A stretch of 64,000 nt of DNA from CAVQGZ01 sp963714455 (GTDB taxonomy: Bacteria; Actinomycetota; Actinomycetes; Jiangellales; Jiangellaceae). Numbering within the stretch: position 1 is the first letter of the stretch; each line of letters opens with the position of its first letter. The notes below the pieces were generated by a model. It worked only from the letters and a program-made list of their open reading frames with translations, did no database searches and was not told the DNA's origin. The stretch spans positions 434,001 through 498,000 of the forward strand of contig CAVQON010000015.1 in assembly GCA_963714455.1 (NCBI GenBank), given 5' to 3'. Shown here in pieces: positions 7,961 to 15,880 of this stretch. Both the position numbers and the translations under genes were made by a program.

Positions 7961-10194
7961 TGACCGACCCTGTGATCCCGAGCTTCGCCGACGTCGACCT
8001 GGGCTCGCCGCCCGCTCCCGACGCCGCCCTCTGGCGCGCCCAGTTCGAGGCCGCGAGCGGGCACACGCCCGACAAGGCGACGTGGACGACGCCGGAGGGC
8101 ATCGACGTCCCCCCGCTGTACACCGCCGACGACCTCGCCGGGCTCGAGCACATCCACTCCTTCCCCGGCCACCCGCCGTACCTGCGCGGGCCGTACCCGA
8201 CGATGTACGTGAACCAGCCGTGGACGATCCGCCAGTACGCAGGCTTCTCCACCGCGAAGGACTCCAACGCCTTCTACCGCCGCAACCTGGCCGCCGGGCA
8301 GAAGGGCCTGTCGATCGCCTTCGACCTGGCCACCCACCGTGGCTACGACTCCGACAACCCGCGCGTCGCCGGCGACGTGGGCATGGCCGGCGTCGCGATC
8401 GACTCCATCCTCGACATGCGCCAGCTCTTCGACGGCATCCCGCTGGACAAGATGAGCGTCTCGATGACCATGAACGGTGCGGTGCTGCCCGTCATGGCGC
8501 TCTACATCGTTGCGGCCGAGGAGCAGGGCGTCGAGCACGCCCAGCTCACGGGCACGATCCAGAACGACGTGCTCAAGGAGTTCATGGTTCGCAACACCTA
8601 CATCTACCCGCCCGGGCCGTCGATGCAGATCATCAGCGACATCTTCGGCTACACCTCCGCGGAGATGCCCCGGTTCAACTCGATCTCGATCTCCGGCTAT
8701 CACATGCAGGAGGCCGGGGCCACGGCCGACCTCGAGCTCGGCTACACCCTCGCCGACGGCATGGAGTACCTGCGGGCCGGCGTGGGGACGGGCCTGAACA
8801 TCGACACGTTCGCCCCGCGCATCTCGTTCTTCTGGGCGATCGGCATGAACTTCTTCATGGAGGTGGCCAAGCTGCGGGCAGCCCGCCTGCTGTGGTCGCG
8901 CATCGTGTCCGACTTCAACCCCACCAACGCCAAGGCCCTCTCGCTGCGCACGCACAGCCAGACCAGCGGCTGGTCGCTCACCGCGCAGGACGTCTACAAC
9001 AACGTCATCCGCACCTGCGTCGAGGCGATGGCCGCCACCCAGGGCCACACCCAGTCGCTGCACACCAACTCCCTGGACGAGGCGCTGGCGCTGCCCACCG
9101 ACTTCTCCGCGCGCATCGCCCGCAACACCCAGCTGCTGCTGGCGCAGGAGTCGGGCACCACCCGCGTGATCGACCCCTGGGGCGGGTCGTACTACGTCGA
9201 GCGGCTCACCGCCGAGCTCGCCCGCAAGGCCTGGGCGCACATCCAGGAGACCGAGGAGGCCGGCGGCATGACCAAGGCCATCGAGGCCGGTCTGCCGAAG
9301 CTGCGCATCGAAGAGGCTGCCGCGCGCACCCAGGCCCGCATCGACTCCGGCCAGCAGCCGGTGATCGGTGTGAACAAGTACCGCCCGGACGTCGACACCG
9401 GCGTCGAGGTGCTCAAGGTCGACAACACCGCGGTGCGGGCCGAGCAGCTCGCCAAGCTCGACACGCTGCGGGCTGAGCGCGACCCGGCCCGTGTCGAGGC
9501 CGCGCTCGCGGCGCTGACAGCGGCCGCCCGTGCGGCGACGGACGGAGCCCGCGCCCCGGGCCTGGAGCAGAACCTGCTCAAGCTGTCGGTCGACGCCGCT
9601 CGCGCACACGCCACGGTCGGCGAGATGAGCGATGCGCTCGAAGCCGTCTACGGTCGCCACACCGCAGCCATCCGCACGATCTCGGGGGTGTACCGCCAAG
9701 AGATGGGACAGTCCGACGCAGCCGAGCGGGTACGCACCCGCTGCGAGCAGTTCGAGCAGACCTACGGACGTCGTCCACGCATGCTGGTGGCGAAGATGGG
9801 GCAGGACGGTCACGACCGCGGCCAGAAGGTGATCGCCACCGCGTTCGCCGACCTGGGCTTCGACATCGACGTGGGCCCGCTGTTCCAGACCCCGGGCGAG
9901 GCCGCGCTGCAGGCCGTGGAGGCCGACGTGCACGTCGTTGGGGCCTCGTCGCTGGCGGCCGGGCACCTCACGCTGGTGCCCCAGCTGCGCGACGAGCTCG
10001 CCGCGCTGGAGCGCGACGACATCATGGTCGTCGTCGGCGGCGTCATCCCCCCCGACGACGTGCAGCCGCTGCTCGACGCGGGGGCCGCGGCGGTCTACCC
10101 GCCCGGCACGGTCATCGCCGAGGCGGCGCTCGACCTGCTGGACGACCTCGAGGAGCGGCTCTCCGGTGAGGTGCTCACCGGGGACTCCGCGTGA
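7960..10194 (+). CDS. mutB: Methylmalonyl-CoA mutase large subunit
   Basis: Catalytic (alpha) subunit of the adenosylcobalamin-dependent mutase of the propionyl-CoA to succinyl-CoA pathway, in the cytosol. The 744 residues comprise a TIM-barrel substrate domain (about 60-560; TMYVNQPWTIRQYAGFSTA near the active site, FDLATHRGYDSDNPR, SGYHMQEAGAT) and a C-terminal B12-binding domain whose DGHDRG at about residue 616 carries the lower-ligand histidine. Length and motifs are normal. The ATG shares one base with the mutA stop, and its own stop overlaps the meaB start (GTGA), so mutA-mutB-meaB form one operon. Confidence 0.97.
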   Translation: MTDPVIPSFADVDLGSPPAPDAALWRAQFEAASGHTPDKATWTTPEGIDVPPLYTADDLAGLEHIHSFPGHPPYLRGPYPTMYVNQPWTIRQYAGFSTAKDSNAFYRRNLAAGQKGLSIAFDLATHRGYDSDNPRVAGDVGMAGVAIDSILDMRQLFDGIPLDKMSVSMTMNGAVLPVMALYIVAAEEQGVEHAQLTGTIQNDVLKEFMVRNTYIYPPGPSMQIISDIFGYTSAEMPRFNSISISGYHMQEAGATADLELGYTLADGMEYLRAGVGTGLNIDTFAPRISFFWAIGMNFFMEVAKLRAARLLWSRIVSDFNPTNAKALSLRTHSQTSGWSLTAQDVYNNVIRTCVEAMAATQGHTQSLHTNSLDEALALPTDFSARIARNTQLLLAQESGTTRVIDPWGGSYYVERLTAELARKAWAHIQETEEAGGMTKAIEAGLPKLRIEEAAARTQARIDSGQQPVIGVNKYRPDVDTGVEVLKVDNTAVRAEQLAKLDTLRAERDPARVEAALAALTAAARAATDGARAPGLEQNLLKLSVDAARAHATVGEMSDALEAVYGRHTAAIRTISGVYRQEMGQSDAAERVRTRCEQFEQTYGRRPRMLVAKMGQDGHDRGQKVIATAFADLGFDIDVGPLFQTPGEAALQAVEADVHVVGASSLAAGHLTLVPQLRDELAALERDDIMVVVGGVIPPDDVQPLLDAGAAAVYPPGTVIAEAALDLLDDLEERLSGEVLTGDSA

Positions 10195-11189
10195 GTCCAC
10201 GCCCTGCGGCGATCGACGTCGAGTCCCTCGCCGAGGGCGTGCACGCCGGCAAGCGCGCGGCCATGGCCCGAGCCATCACCCTGGTCGAGTCGACCCGCCC
10301 TGACCACCAGGACCTGGCACAAGACCTGCTCGTCCGGCTGCTGCCCGACATCGGACCGGCGCAGCGGGTCGGTATCAGCGGGGTGCCGGGGGCGGGCAAG
10401 TCGACGTTCATCGACGCGCTCGGCACGATGCTCACCGGTGCCGGCCACCGCGTGGCGGTGCTGGCCGTCGACCCGTCCTCCACCCGGCACGGCGGCAGCA
10501 TCCTCGGCGACAAGACACGCATGACCCGTCTCGCCGTCGACCCGCAGGCATTCATCCGTCCCTCCCCGACCTCCGGCACCCTGGGTGGCGTCGCTCGGGC
10601 CACCAAGCAGGCCATGGTCGTCGTCGAGGCGGCCGGCTACGACGTCGTGCTCGTGGAGACGGTCGGCGTCGGGCAGTCCGAGACCACCGTCGCCGAGATG
10701 GTCGACACGTTCCTGCTTCTCATGGTCGCTCGCACCGGGGACGCCCTGCAGGGCATGAAGCGGGGTGTGCTCGAGCTCGCGGACGTGATCACCGTCAACA
10801 AGGCTGACGGCGACAACGTCATCGAGGCCAAGAGAGCGGCGCGCGAGCTTGCTGACGTCCTTCGGCTGATGGAGCCGACTCGAGGCGACTGGCGTGCCCC
10901 TGTGCTGACGTGCTCCGCCCTCAACGACGACGGCGTCGAGCAGGTGTGGGAGCAGGTGTGCTCGCACCGTGCGGCGCTGGAGTCCACCGGCGACCTGGCA
11001 GCCAAACGCGCCGACCAGGAGGTGTCGTGGATGTGGTCGACCGTCCAAGACCGCGTTCTGCACCGGCTGCGCCACGACCCGGGCACCCGTGAGACGGTCA
11101 CCGACCTCGAACGGGCACTGCACCAGGGCGACACCACGGCGACGCGGGCCGCCCAGGTGCTTCTCGACAAGCTCGGCTGGACGACGTAG
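10191..11189 (+). CDS. meaB: Methylmalonyl-CoA mutase-associated GTPase (G-protein chaperone)
   Basis: G3E-type P-loop GTPase that protects the mutase and gates cofactor loading. It has the G1 P-loop GVPGAGKS (residues 64-71), the switch stretch VLAVDPSSTRHGGSILGDKTRM, the VETVGVGQSE block and the base-recognition motif NKAD, all diagnostic for MeaB/ArgK-type proteins. The product is 332 residues, typical length. Start GTG 10191 overlaps the mutB stop by four bases, so it is coupled to its client. A second, divergent homologue for the other mutase lies at 11982-12953 on the opposite strand. Confidence 0.95.
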   Translation: MSPRPAAIDVESLAEGVHAGKRAAMARAITLVESTRPDHQDLAQDLLVRLLPDIGPAQRVGISGVPGAGKSTFIDALGTMLTGAGHRVAVLAVDPSSTRHGGSILGDKTRMTRLAVDPQAFIRPSPTSGTLGGVARATKQAMVVVEAAGYDVVLVETVGVGQSETTVAEMVDTFLLLMVARTGDALQGMKRGVLELADVITVNKADGDNVIEAKRAARELADVLRLMEPTRGDWRAPVLTCSALNDDGVEQVWEQVCSHRAALESTGDLAAKRADQEVSWMWSTVQDRVLHRLRHDPGTRETVTDLERALHQGDTTATRAAQVLLDKLGWTT

Positions 11190-11200
11190 GCCCCACCTCT

Positions 11201-11293
11201 TCGTGGTGCGGTTCGGGTGGCATCCGCCTTGTCGCGGTGCGACTCAGGTTGCTACGCCCGCTGTCGCGGTGCAGTGCAGGTAGCCCCACCTAC
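11201..11293 (+). repeat. Three degenerate ~31-32 bp tandem repeats
   Basis: Downstream of meaB three imperfect copies begin at 11201, 11232 and 11264. Each opens with TCGTGGTGC or TCGCGGTGC, continues with a diverged CAGGTTGC-like middle and ends in a C-rich stretch. The unit repeats with a period of 31-32 bases and drifts towards the third copy. No strong hairpin or coding pattern is visible. The 239-base interval 11190-11428 otherwise holds only the upstream region of the next gene. Confidence 0.45.
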
Positions 11294-11428
11294 CCAGATG
11301 CCGCCTTGACGCCGGGGGACTCGGTACCTGCCGGTAGCGCCCTGGCACAGGTGGTCACACCGGTGGAACACCGCCCGCTGCGCCATCGTTGTTCTACCGG
11401 CAGCACACCGAGCACGAAGGACGGACCC

Positions 11429-11950
11429 ATGTCGATGCGCCGGCCCGGCACCCGCGAGCCACTTCCCTACCGCCCGCACGGGCTCGTGGTCGCCTCGTAC
11501 GCGGAGTACATGCAGGCCCAGCTCGCCGTCGACCGGCTTGCTGACGACGAGTTCCCGGTCGAGCAGGTCGCGATCGTCGGGAGCGACCTTCGGCTCGTGG
11601 AGCAGGTGACCGGGCGGCTGACCCGCGGCCGCGTCGTCGCCGCCGGTGCCCTCAGCGGCGCATGGTTCGGGTTGTTCGTCGGGCTTCTGCTGGGCCTGTT
11701 CACCACCGACGGCAGCCTCGGCGGGTGGCTGCAGGTCGTGCTGGTCGGCGTGGCCTTCGGCGCCTTCTGGGGCATGCTTCTGGCCTGGTTCGGCTACAAC
11801 GCCACTGGCGGCACTCGCGACTTCTCCTCACGCAGCGGCGTCGTGGCCGAGCGCTACGACGTGGTGGTGCACGGTCAGCGCATCGACGACGCGCGCCAGC
11901 GGCTGGTCGCCTTCGCCGCCGAGGGTGGCCCACCGCTGGTGAGCCCGTGA
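11429..11950 (+). CDS. General stress protein 17M-like (YflT-type) membrane protein
   Basis: 173 residues. The N-terminal part (LVVASYAEYMQAQLAVDRLADDEFPVEQ, split by a few residues, then VAIVGSDLRLVEQVTGRLT) matches the ferredoxin-like general-stress-protein 17M fold; the middle has a glycine-rich membrane hairpin (about 75-125) and the C-terminus returns to a soluble strand pattern (YDVVVHGQRIDDARQRLVAF). ATG 11429 was chosen because ACGAAGGACGG precedes it and the upstream in-frame codons look non-coding. It is a single gene between two convergent B12-mutase modules and ends 31 bases before the opposing meaB-like gene. Role in stress is family-level inference. Confidence 0.7.
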   Translation: MSMRRPGTREPLPYRPHGLVVASYAEYMQAQLAVDRLADDEFPVEQVAIVGSDLRLVEQVTGRLTRGRVVAAGALSGAWFGLFVGLLLGLFTTDGSLGGWLQVVLVGVAFGAFWGMLLAWFGYNATGGTRDFSSRSGVVAERYDVVVHGQRIDDARQRLVAFAAEGGPPLVSP

Positions 11951-11981
11951 GGCTGCGTGCCCCACGGCCACCGGTGCGCCG

Positions 11982-12953
11982 TCAACGCTCGGCTGAGGCC
12001 AGGGAGTCGAGCAGCCGGTCACGAAACTGGTGCTGAGCGCGCTCGAAGCCGCCGCACGACCCCAGCCAGCCTTCGGCGCCCCCCAGGGCACCGTCGAGGT
12101 GAGCCGTGCCCACCCGGCCCCACTCGTCCTTGACCCACCGCCAGAAGAAGTACGGCTCGCGCCCGGCGATGCCCGGGTGGGAAGCGTCGAGGGTCGCCGC
12201 CATGACGGACGCCAGCGCCGGCACACCCTCTCCGGTCTTGGCGCTGGTGCGGTAGATCGGTACCGGGTCGTCGTCGAACGGTCGGGCCAGCCACAAGCTG
12301 TTCTGCAGGTGGTTGAAGCTCTGCATCGCCGACGGCTCGTCGCACTTGTTGAGCACGAAGGCGTGCGGCACCTCGATGATGCCGGCCTTCAAGAACTGCA
12401 CCTCGTCCCCGCCCAGCGGGGCCAGCACGAGGTAGACCTGGTCGGCCAGGTGCCGCACGTCCGCCTCGCTCTGCCCCACGCCGACGGTCTCGACGAGCAC
12501 CATGTCGAACAGGTAGGCCATCAGCCGGCACACCTGAAAGCTGGACGGGCCGAGCCCGCCGAGCTCGGTCGACGACGCCTGGCTGCGGAAGAACAGCCGT
12601 CCAGGAGCGCTCGACGGGCGGAGCCTCGTGCGGTCCCCGAGCAGGGCGCCCCCGGAGAGGTGGCTGGACGGGTCGACGGCGACGACGCCGATCGACAGCT
12701 CGGGGTCGTCGTCCAGCATCTGTGCGGTCAGCCGGGCGACCAGCGACGACTTGCCCGAGCCGGGGGTGCCGGTGATGCCGAGCACCGCCGCGTCCGCAGC
12801 CACGCCGCGCTTGTCGAGCTCGGCGACCACCTCGGCCCGCCGCGCCAGCGCCGCGGGGCGCTGGTCTTCGAACAGGCTCACCAGCCGGCTGACGGCGCCC
12901 TTCGTGCCGTCCAGTGCCGCGTCGAGCGTTGCAGGGACGTCCAGTGCGCTCAG
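11982..12953 (-). CDS. MeaB-like P-loop GTPase paired with the second mutase
   Basis: Second MeaB/ArgK-type chaperone, with P-loop ITGTPGSGKS, VAVDPSSHLSGGALLGDRTR, VETVGVGQSEADV and NKCD. Its likely client is the B12 mutase directly upstream. The first ordinary start codon in frame is GTG at 12881, but the codons before it encode a conserved family helix (VPATLDAAL, then DGTKGAVSRLVSLFE) aligning with the MeaB N-terminus. The frame is open back to a stop and its only plausible initiator is CTG at 12953, which forms a CTGA overlap with the mutase stop, just like the GTGA overlaps elsewhere here. The gene ends 31 bases from the convergent YflT-like gene. Confidence 0.88.
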   Translation of the reverse strand: MSALDVPATLDAALDGTKGAVSRLVSLFEDQRPAALARRAEVVAELDKRGVAADAAVLGITGTPGSGKSSLVARLTAQMLDDDPELSIGVVAVDPSSHLSGGALLGDRTRLRPSSAPGRLFFRSQASSTELGGLGPSSFQVCRLMAYLFDMVLVETVGVGQSEADVRHLADQVYLVLAPLGGDEVQFLKAGIIEVPHAFVLNKCDEPSAMQSFNHLQNSLWLARPFDDDPVPIYRTSAKTGEGVPALASVMAATLDASHPGIAGREPYFFWRWVKDEWGRVGTAHLDGALGGAEGWLGSCGGFERAQHQFRDRLLDSLASAER

Positions 12954-14995
12954 CTCGACGCTCCAGCCGTCGCCGCGGCGTCGGCTTGGTCCCCGTCAAG
13001 CAGACCGACGATGGCCTCCATGATGTCGAGCAGCTCGTAGTCGGCCGGGGTGTAGACCTGCTGCACGCCCAGGGCGAAGAGCTTCTCGAAGTCCGACTCC
13101 GGCACGATGCCGCCGAGCACGACCTTGATGTGCTCGGCGCCGTTCGCACGCAGGCCGTCCATGATCTGCTCGGCGAGCGCGACGTGCGACCCCGACAGCA
13201 CCGACGCGCCGATGACGTCCGCGCCCTCTTCCACGGCGGAGGTGACGATCTCGTCGGCCGACAGCCGGATGCCGGAGTAGATCACGTCGAAGCCCACGTG
13301 TCGGGCCGAGACCGCGATCACCTCGGCGCCGTTGGAGTGGCCGTCCAGGCCGGGCTTGCCGACGACGAGGCGCGGACGGTGGCCGAGATCGGTTGTCAGC
13401 GCGTCGAGCCGGCCGCGCAGCGCGTCGACCCGGTCGCCGGTGAGGTTCAGCTGCTGGCCCTCGACGCCGGTCGCCGGGCGGTACTCGCCGAACACGTCGC
13501 GCAGCGCCCCGGCCCACTCCCCGGTGGTCACCCGGGCCAGTGCGCACTCGATGGACGGTTCCATCATCGAGGTGCCGTCCTGCGCCGCCTGCTTCAGCGC
13601 GGCCAGTGCCGCCTCGACGCGGGCCGGGTCACGCCCGGCCTTCGTCGTCTCGAGCTGGGCCAGGGTGTCGCGGATGGCCGACTCGTCCAGCGTGAACAGC
13701 CCGCCGTCCTCCCCGGACAGCAGCGGCGAGGGCAGGCCGTCGGTCCACTTGTTGACCCCGACGATCACCTGCTCGCCGTTGTTGATGCGGCTGACGCGCT
13801 CAGACATCGAGCGCACCAGCGACGACTTCATGTAGCCGGACTCGATGGCGGGGATCACCCCGCCCATCTCCATGATGCGGTCGATCTCGGCGCGCGCACC
13901 GGCCTTGAGCTCGGCGACCTTCGACTCGATCACCGGGCTGCCGTCGAACAGGTCGGGGTACTCCAGCAGGTCGGTCTCGTAGGCGAGGATCTGCTGCAGG
14001 CGCAGCGACCACTGCTGGTCCCAGGGCCGCGGCAGCGACAGGGCCTCGTTCCACGCCGGCAGCTGAAGCGCGCGGCAGCGGGCGTTGCGGCTCAGCGTCA
14101 CGCCGAGCGCCTCGAGGATGATGCGCCAGGCGTTGTTCTCCGGCTGGCTCTCCGTGAGCCCGAGGGAGTTGACCTGCACGCCGTAGCGGAACCGGCGGTA
14201 CTTCTCGTTCTGCACGCCGTAGCGCTCGACGAGCAGCTCGTCCCAGAGCTCGCCGAACGCCCGCATCTTGCTCATCTCCTCGATGAACCGGATCCCGGAG
14301 TTGACGAAGAACGAGATGCGCCCGACGGCACGGTCGAACTGCTCGTCGGTGAAGTGGCCGCGCTCCTTGAGCAGGTCGAGCAGGCTGAGCGCGTTGGCCA
14401 GCGCGAAGGCGAGCTCTTGCGCGGGCGTGGCCCCGGCCTCCTGCAGGTGGTAGGAGCAGATGTTGGACGCGTTCCACTTCGGGGTGGCGTCCAGGCAGAA
14501 CTCGTACATCTCCGCGATGATCCGCATGCTCTCCGCGGGCGGGTAGATGTACGTGCCCCGCGCGAGGTACTCCTTGACCAGGTCGTTCTGCGTCGTCCCG
14601 GTGAGCTTCGTGATGTCTTCACCACGCTCGCGGGCCAGCGCGACGTACAGGGCCAGCAGCCACATCGCGGTGCCGTTGATCGTCATGGACGTGTTCATCT
14701 GCTCCAGAGGGATGCCCTCGAACAGGTGCTCCATGTCGTCCAGGGAGTTGATCGGCACGCCGACCTTGCCGATCTCCGGCGCGGCGATGGGGTCGTCGCT
14801 GGAGTACCCGCACTGGGTTGGCAGGTCGAAGGCGATCGAGAGCCCCGTCTGGCCGGCCGCGAGGTTCTTGCGGTACAGCGCGTTGGAGGCCTTCGGGCTG
14901 GAGTGACCCGCGTAGGTGCGGATGATCCAGGGACGGTCGCGGGTGGGCTCGCCGTCGGCGTCGTGCAGGACGTGCGCGGCAGTCTGGTCGGTCAC
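12950..14995 (-). CDS. meaA: B12-dependent acyl-CoA mutase, MeaA/ethylmalonyl-CoA mutase type
   Basis: Single-chain mutase of 681 residues with a TIM-barrel (PWIIRTYAGHSSPKASNALY, FDLPTQCGYSSDDP, CSYHLQEAGATPAQE) and a C-terminal B12-binding domain (GLDGHSNGAEVIAVSARHVG). The SNGAE version of the cobalamin motif and FDLPTQCGYSSD match MeaA/ethylmalonyl-CoA mutases rather than MutB, so the likely reaction is (2R)-ethylmalonyl-CoA to methylsuccinyl-CoA in the ethylmalonyl-CoA pathway. No crotonyl-CoA carboxylase/reductase is in view. GTG 14995 was chosen because a -10-like TATCGT (15007-15002) sits six bases before it, implying a leaderless mRNA, and the family N-terminus starts here. It overlaps the MeaB-like gene by four bases. 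Confidence 0.9.
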   Translation of the reverse strand: MTDQTAAHVLHDADGEPTRDRPWIIRTYAGHSSPKASNALYRKNLAAGQTGLSIAFDLPTQCGYSSDDPIAAPEIGKVGVPINSLDDMEHLFEGIPLEQMNTSMTINGTAMWLLALYVALARERGEDITKLTGTTQNDLVKEYLARGTYIYPPAESMRIIAEMYEFCLDATPKWNASNICSYHLQEAGATPAQELAFALANALSLLDLLKERGHFTDEQFDRAVGRISFFVNSGIRFIEEMSKMRAFGELWDELLVERYGVQNEKYRRFRYGVQVNSLGLTESQPENNAWRIILEALGVTLSRNARCRALQLPAWNEALSLPRPWDQQWSLRLQQILAYETDLLEYPDLFDGSPVIESKVAELKAGARAEIDRIMEMGGVIPAIESGYMKSSLVRSMSERVSRINNGEQVIVGVNKWTDGLPSPLLSGEDGGLFTLDESAIRDTLAQLETTKAGRDPARVEAALAALKQAAQDGTSMMEPSIECALARVTTGEWAGALRDVFGEYRPATGVEGQQLNLTGDRVDALRGRLDALTTDLGHRPRLVVGKPGLDGHSNGAEVIAVSARHVGFDVIYSGIRLSADEIVTSAVEEGADVIGASVLSGSHVALAEQIMDGLRANGAEHIKVVLGGIVPESDFEKLFALGVQQVYTPADYELLDIMEAIVGLLDGDQADAAATAGASS

Positions 14996-15026
14996 AATCG
15001 CACGATAGGCAGGCACAACGGCATAG

Positions 15027-15049
15027 GAGAAGGCCAAGTGGCCTTTCTC
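15027..15049. promoter_or_regulatory. Near-perfect 23-bp dyad in the meaA/crotonase divergent promoter
   Basis: GAGAAGGCCA - AG - TGGCCTTTCTC is a palindrome with one extra T in the right arm. It lies between -10-like hexamers TATCGT (minus, 15002-15007, for meaA) and TAGCGT (plus, 15076-15081, for the crotonase), in a 93-bp divergent region. Position and symmetry suggest an operator for a dimeric regulator of both genes. The regulator is not identified. Confidence 0.55.
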
Positions 15050-15088
15050 ATGCGGGTCGTCCCTGGCGTGAGGACTAGCGTCAGGCGC

Positions 15089-15877
15089 ATGAACGAGCCA
15101 CGCGTCACGGTCGAGCGGGACGGGCACGTCCTTCTCATGGGCATCAACCGACCGGACAAGTACAACGCCTTCGACCTGGCCACCATCGACGAGCTCGGCG
15201 TCGCGTACGAGACGCTCGGCGACGACCCCGAGCTGCGGGTCGGCGTCCTCTTCCACCACGGGCCGCACTTCTCCTCGGGGCTGCAGCTGGACGAGGTGGG
15301 TCCGGCCGTCGCCAAGCACGGCCCGGGCGCGCTGTCGGGCGGGCACGCCTACGACCCGTTCGGCGTGTGGAAGGCACAGGTGCCCAAGCCGGTCGTGATG
15401 GCCGTGGGTGGCATCGCGTTCACCTTGTCGATCGAGCTGGCTCTGGCCAGCGACATCGTCGTGTGCGGCGACGACGTGCGCTTCAGGCAGATGGAGATCG
15501 CCCGCGGCATCATGCCTTTCGGCGGCGCGACGTTCCGCGCCCCGACCCAGCTCGGCTGGGGCAACGCCATGCGCTTCTTGCTCACCGGTCAGGAGTTCGG
15601 GGCCGACGAGGCCCTGCGCATCGGGTTGGTGCAGGAGGTCGTACCCGCGGGGCAGCAGGCCGACCGAGCCCGCCGGCTGGCTCAGATCATCGCCGCCCAG
15701 GCACCGCTGGCCGTCCAGGCGACGCTGGCGAGCGCCCGGTGCGGCGAGGCCGACGGGCCGGAGGCGGCTGCGCTGCACATCCGCGACCTGCTGCCGCCCC
15801 TCATGGCCAGCGAGGACGCCGCTGAGGGACTGGCCAGCTTCGTCGAGCGGCGCTCGGCCCGCTTCACGGGGCGCTGA
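15089..15877 (+). CDS. Crotonase-family enoyl-CoA hydratase/isomerase-like protein
   Basis: 262-residue crotonase fold acting on CoA thioesters. The first oxyanion-hole region is HHGPHFSSGLQLDEV and the second FRQMEIARGIMPFGGATFRA. The glutamate in QMEIARG aligns with one catalytic Glu of enoyl-CoA hydratase, while the second catalytic Glu position is not evident (GNAMRFLLTG), so ordinary hydration is uncertain. Start ATG 15089 follows TAGCGT by seven bases, the leaderless pattern. It diverges from meaA across a 23-bp dyad, suggesting shared regulation with the B12 mutase. Its 3' end is three bases from the convergent arsM stop. Confidence 0.85.
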   Translation: MNEPRVTVERDGHVLLMGINRPDKYNAFDLATIDELGVAYETLGDDPELRVGVLFHHGPHFSSGLQLDEVGPAVAKHGPGALSGGHAYDPFGVWKAQVPKPVVMAVGGIAFTLSIELALASDIVVCGDDVRFRQMEIARGIMPFGGATFRAPTQLGWGNAMRFLLTGQEFGADEALRIGLVQEVVPAGQQADRARRLAQIIAAQAPLAVQATLASARCGEADGPEAAALHIRDLLPPLMASEDAAEGLASFVERRSARFTGR

Positions 15878-15880
15878 CCA

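Noticed and set aside
7831..10200. 789-codon open frame antisense to mutB
   Set aside because: Typical high-GC shadow of the mutB codons; composition is low-complexity and mutB is unambiguous.
12914..15088. Long plus frame continuing into the crotonase
   Set aside because: It mirrors the meaA mutase on the other strand; the crotonase starts at ATG 15089 with its own -10-like sequence.
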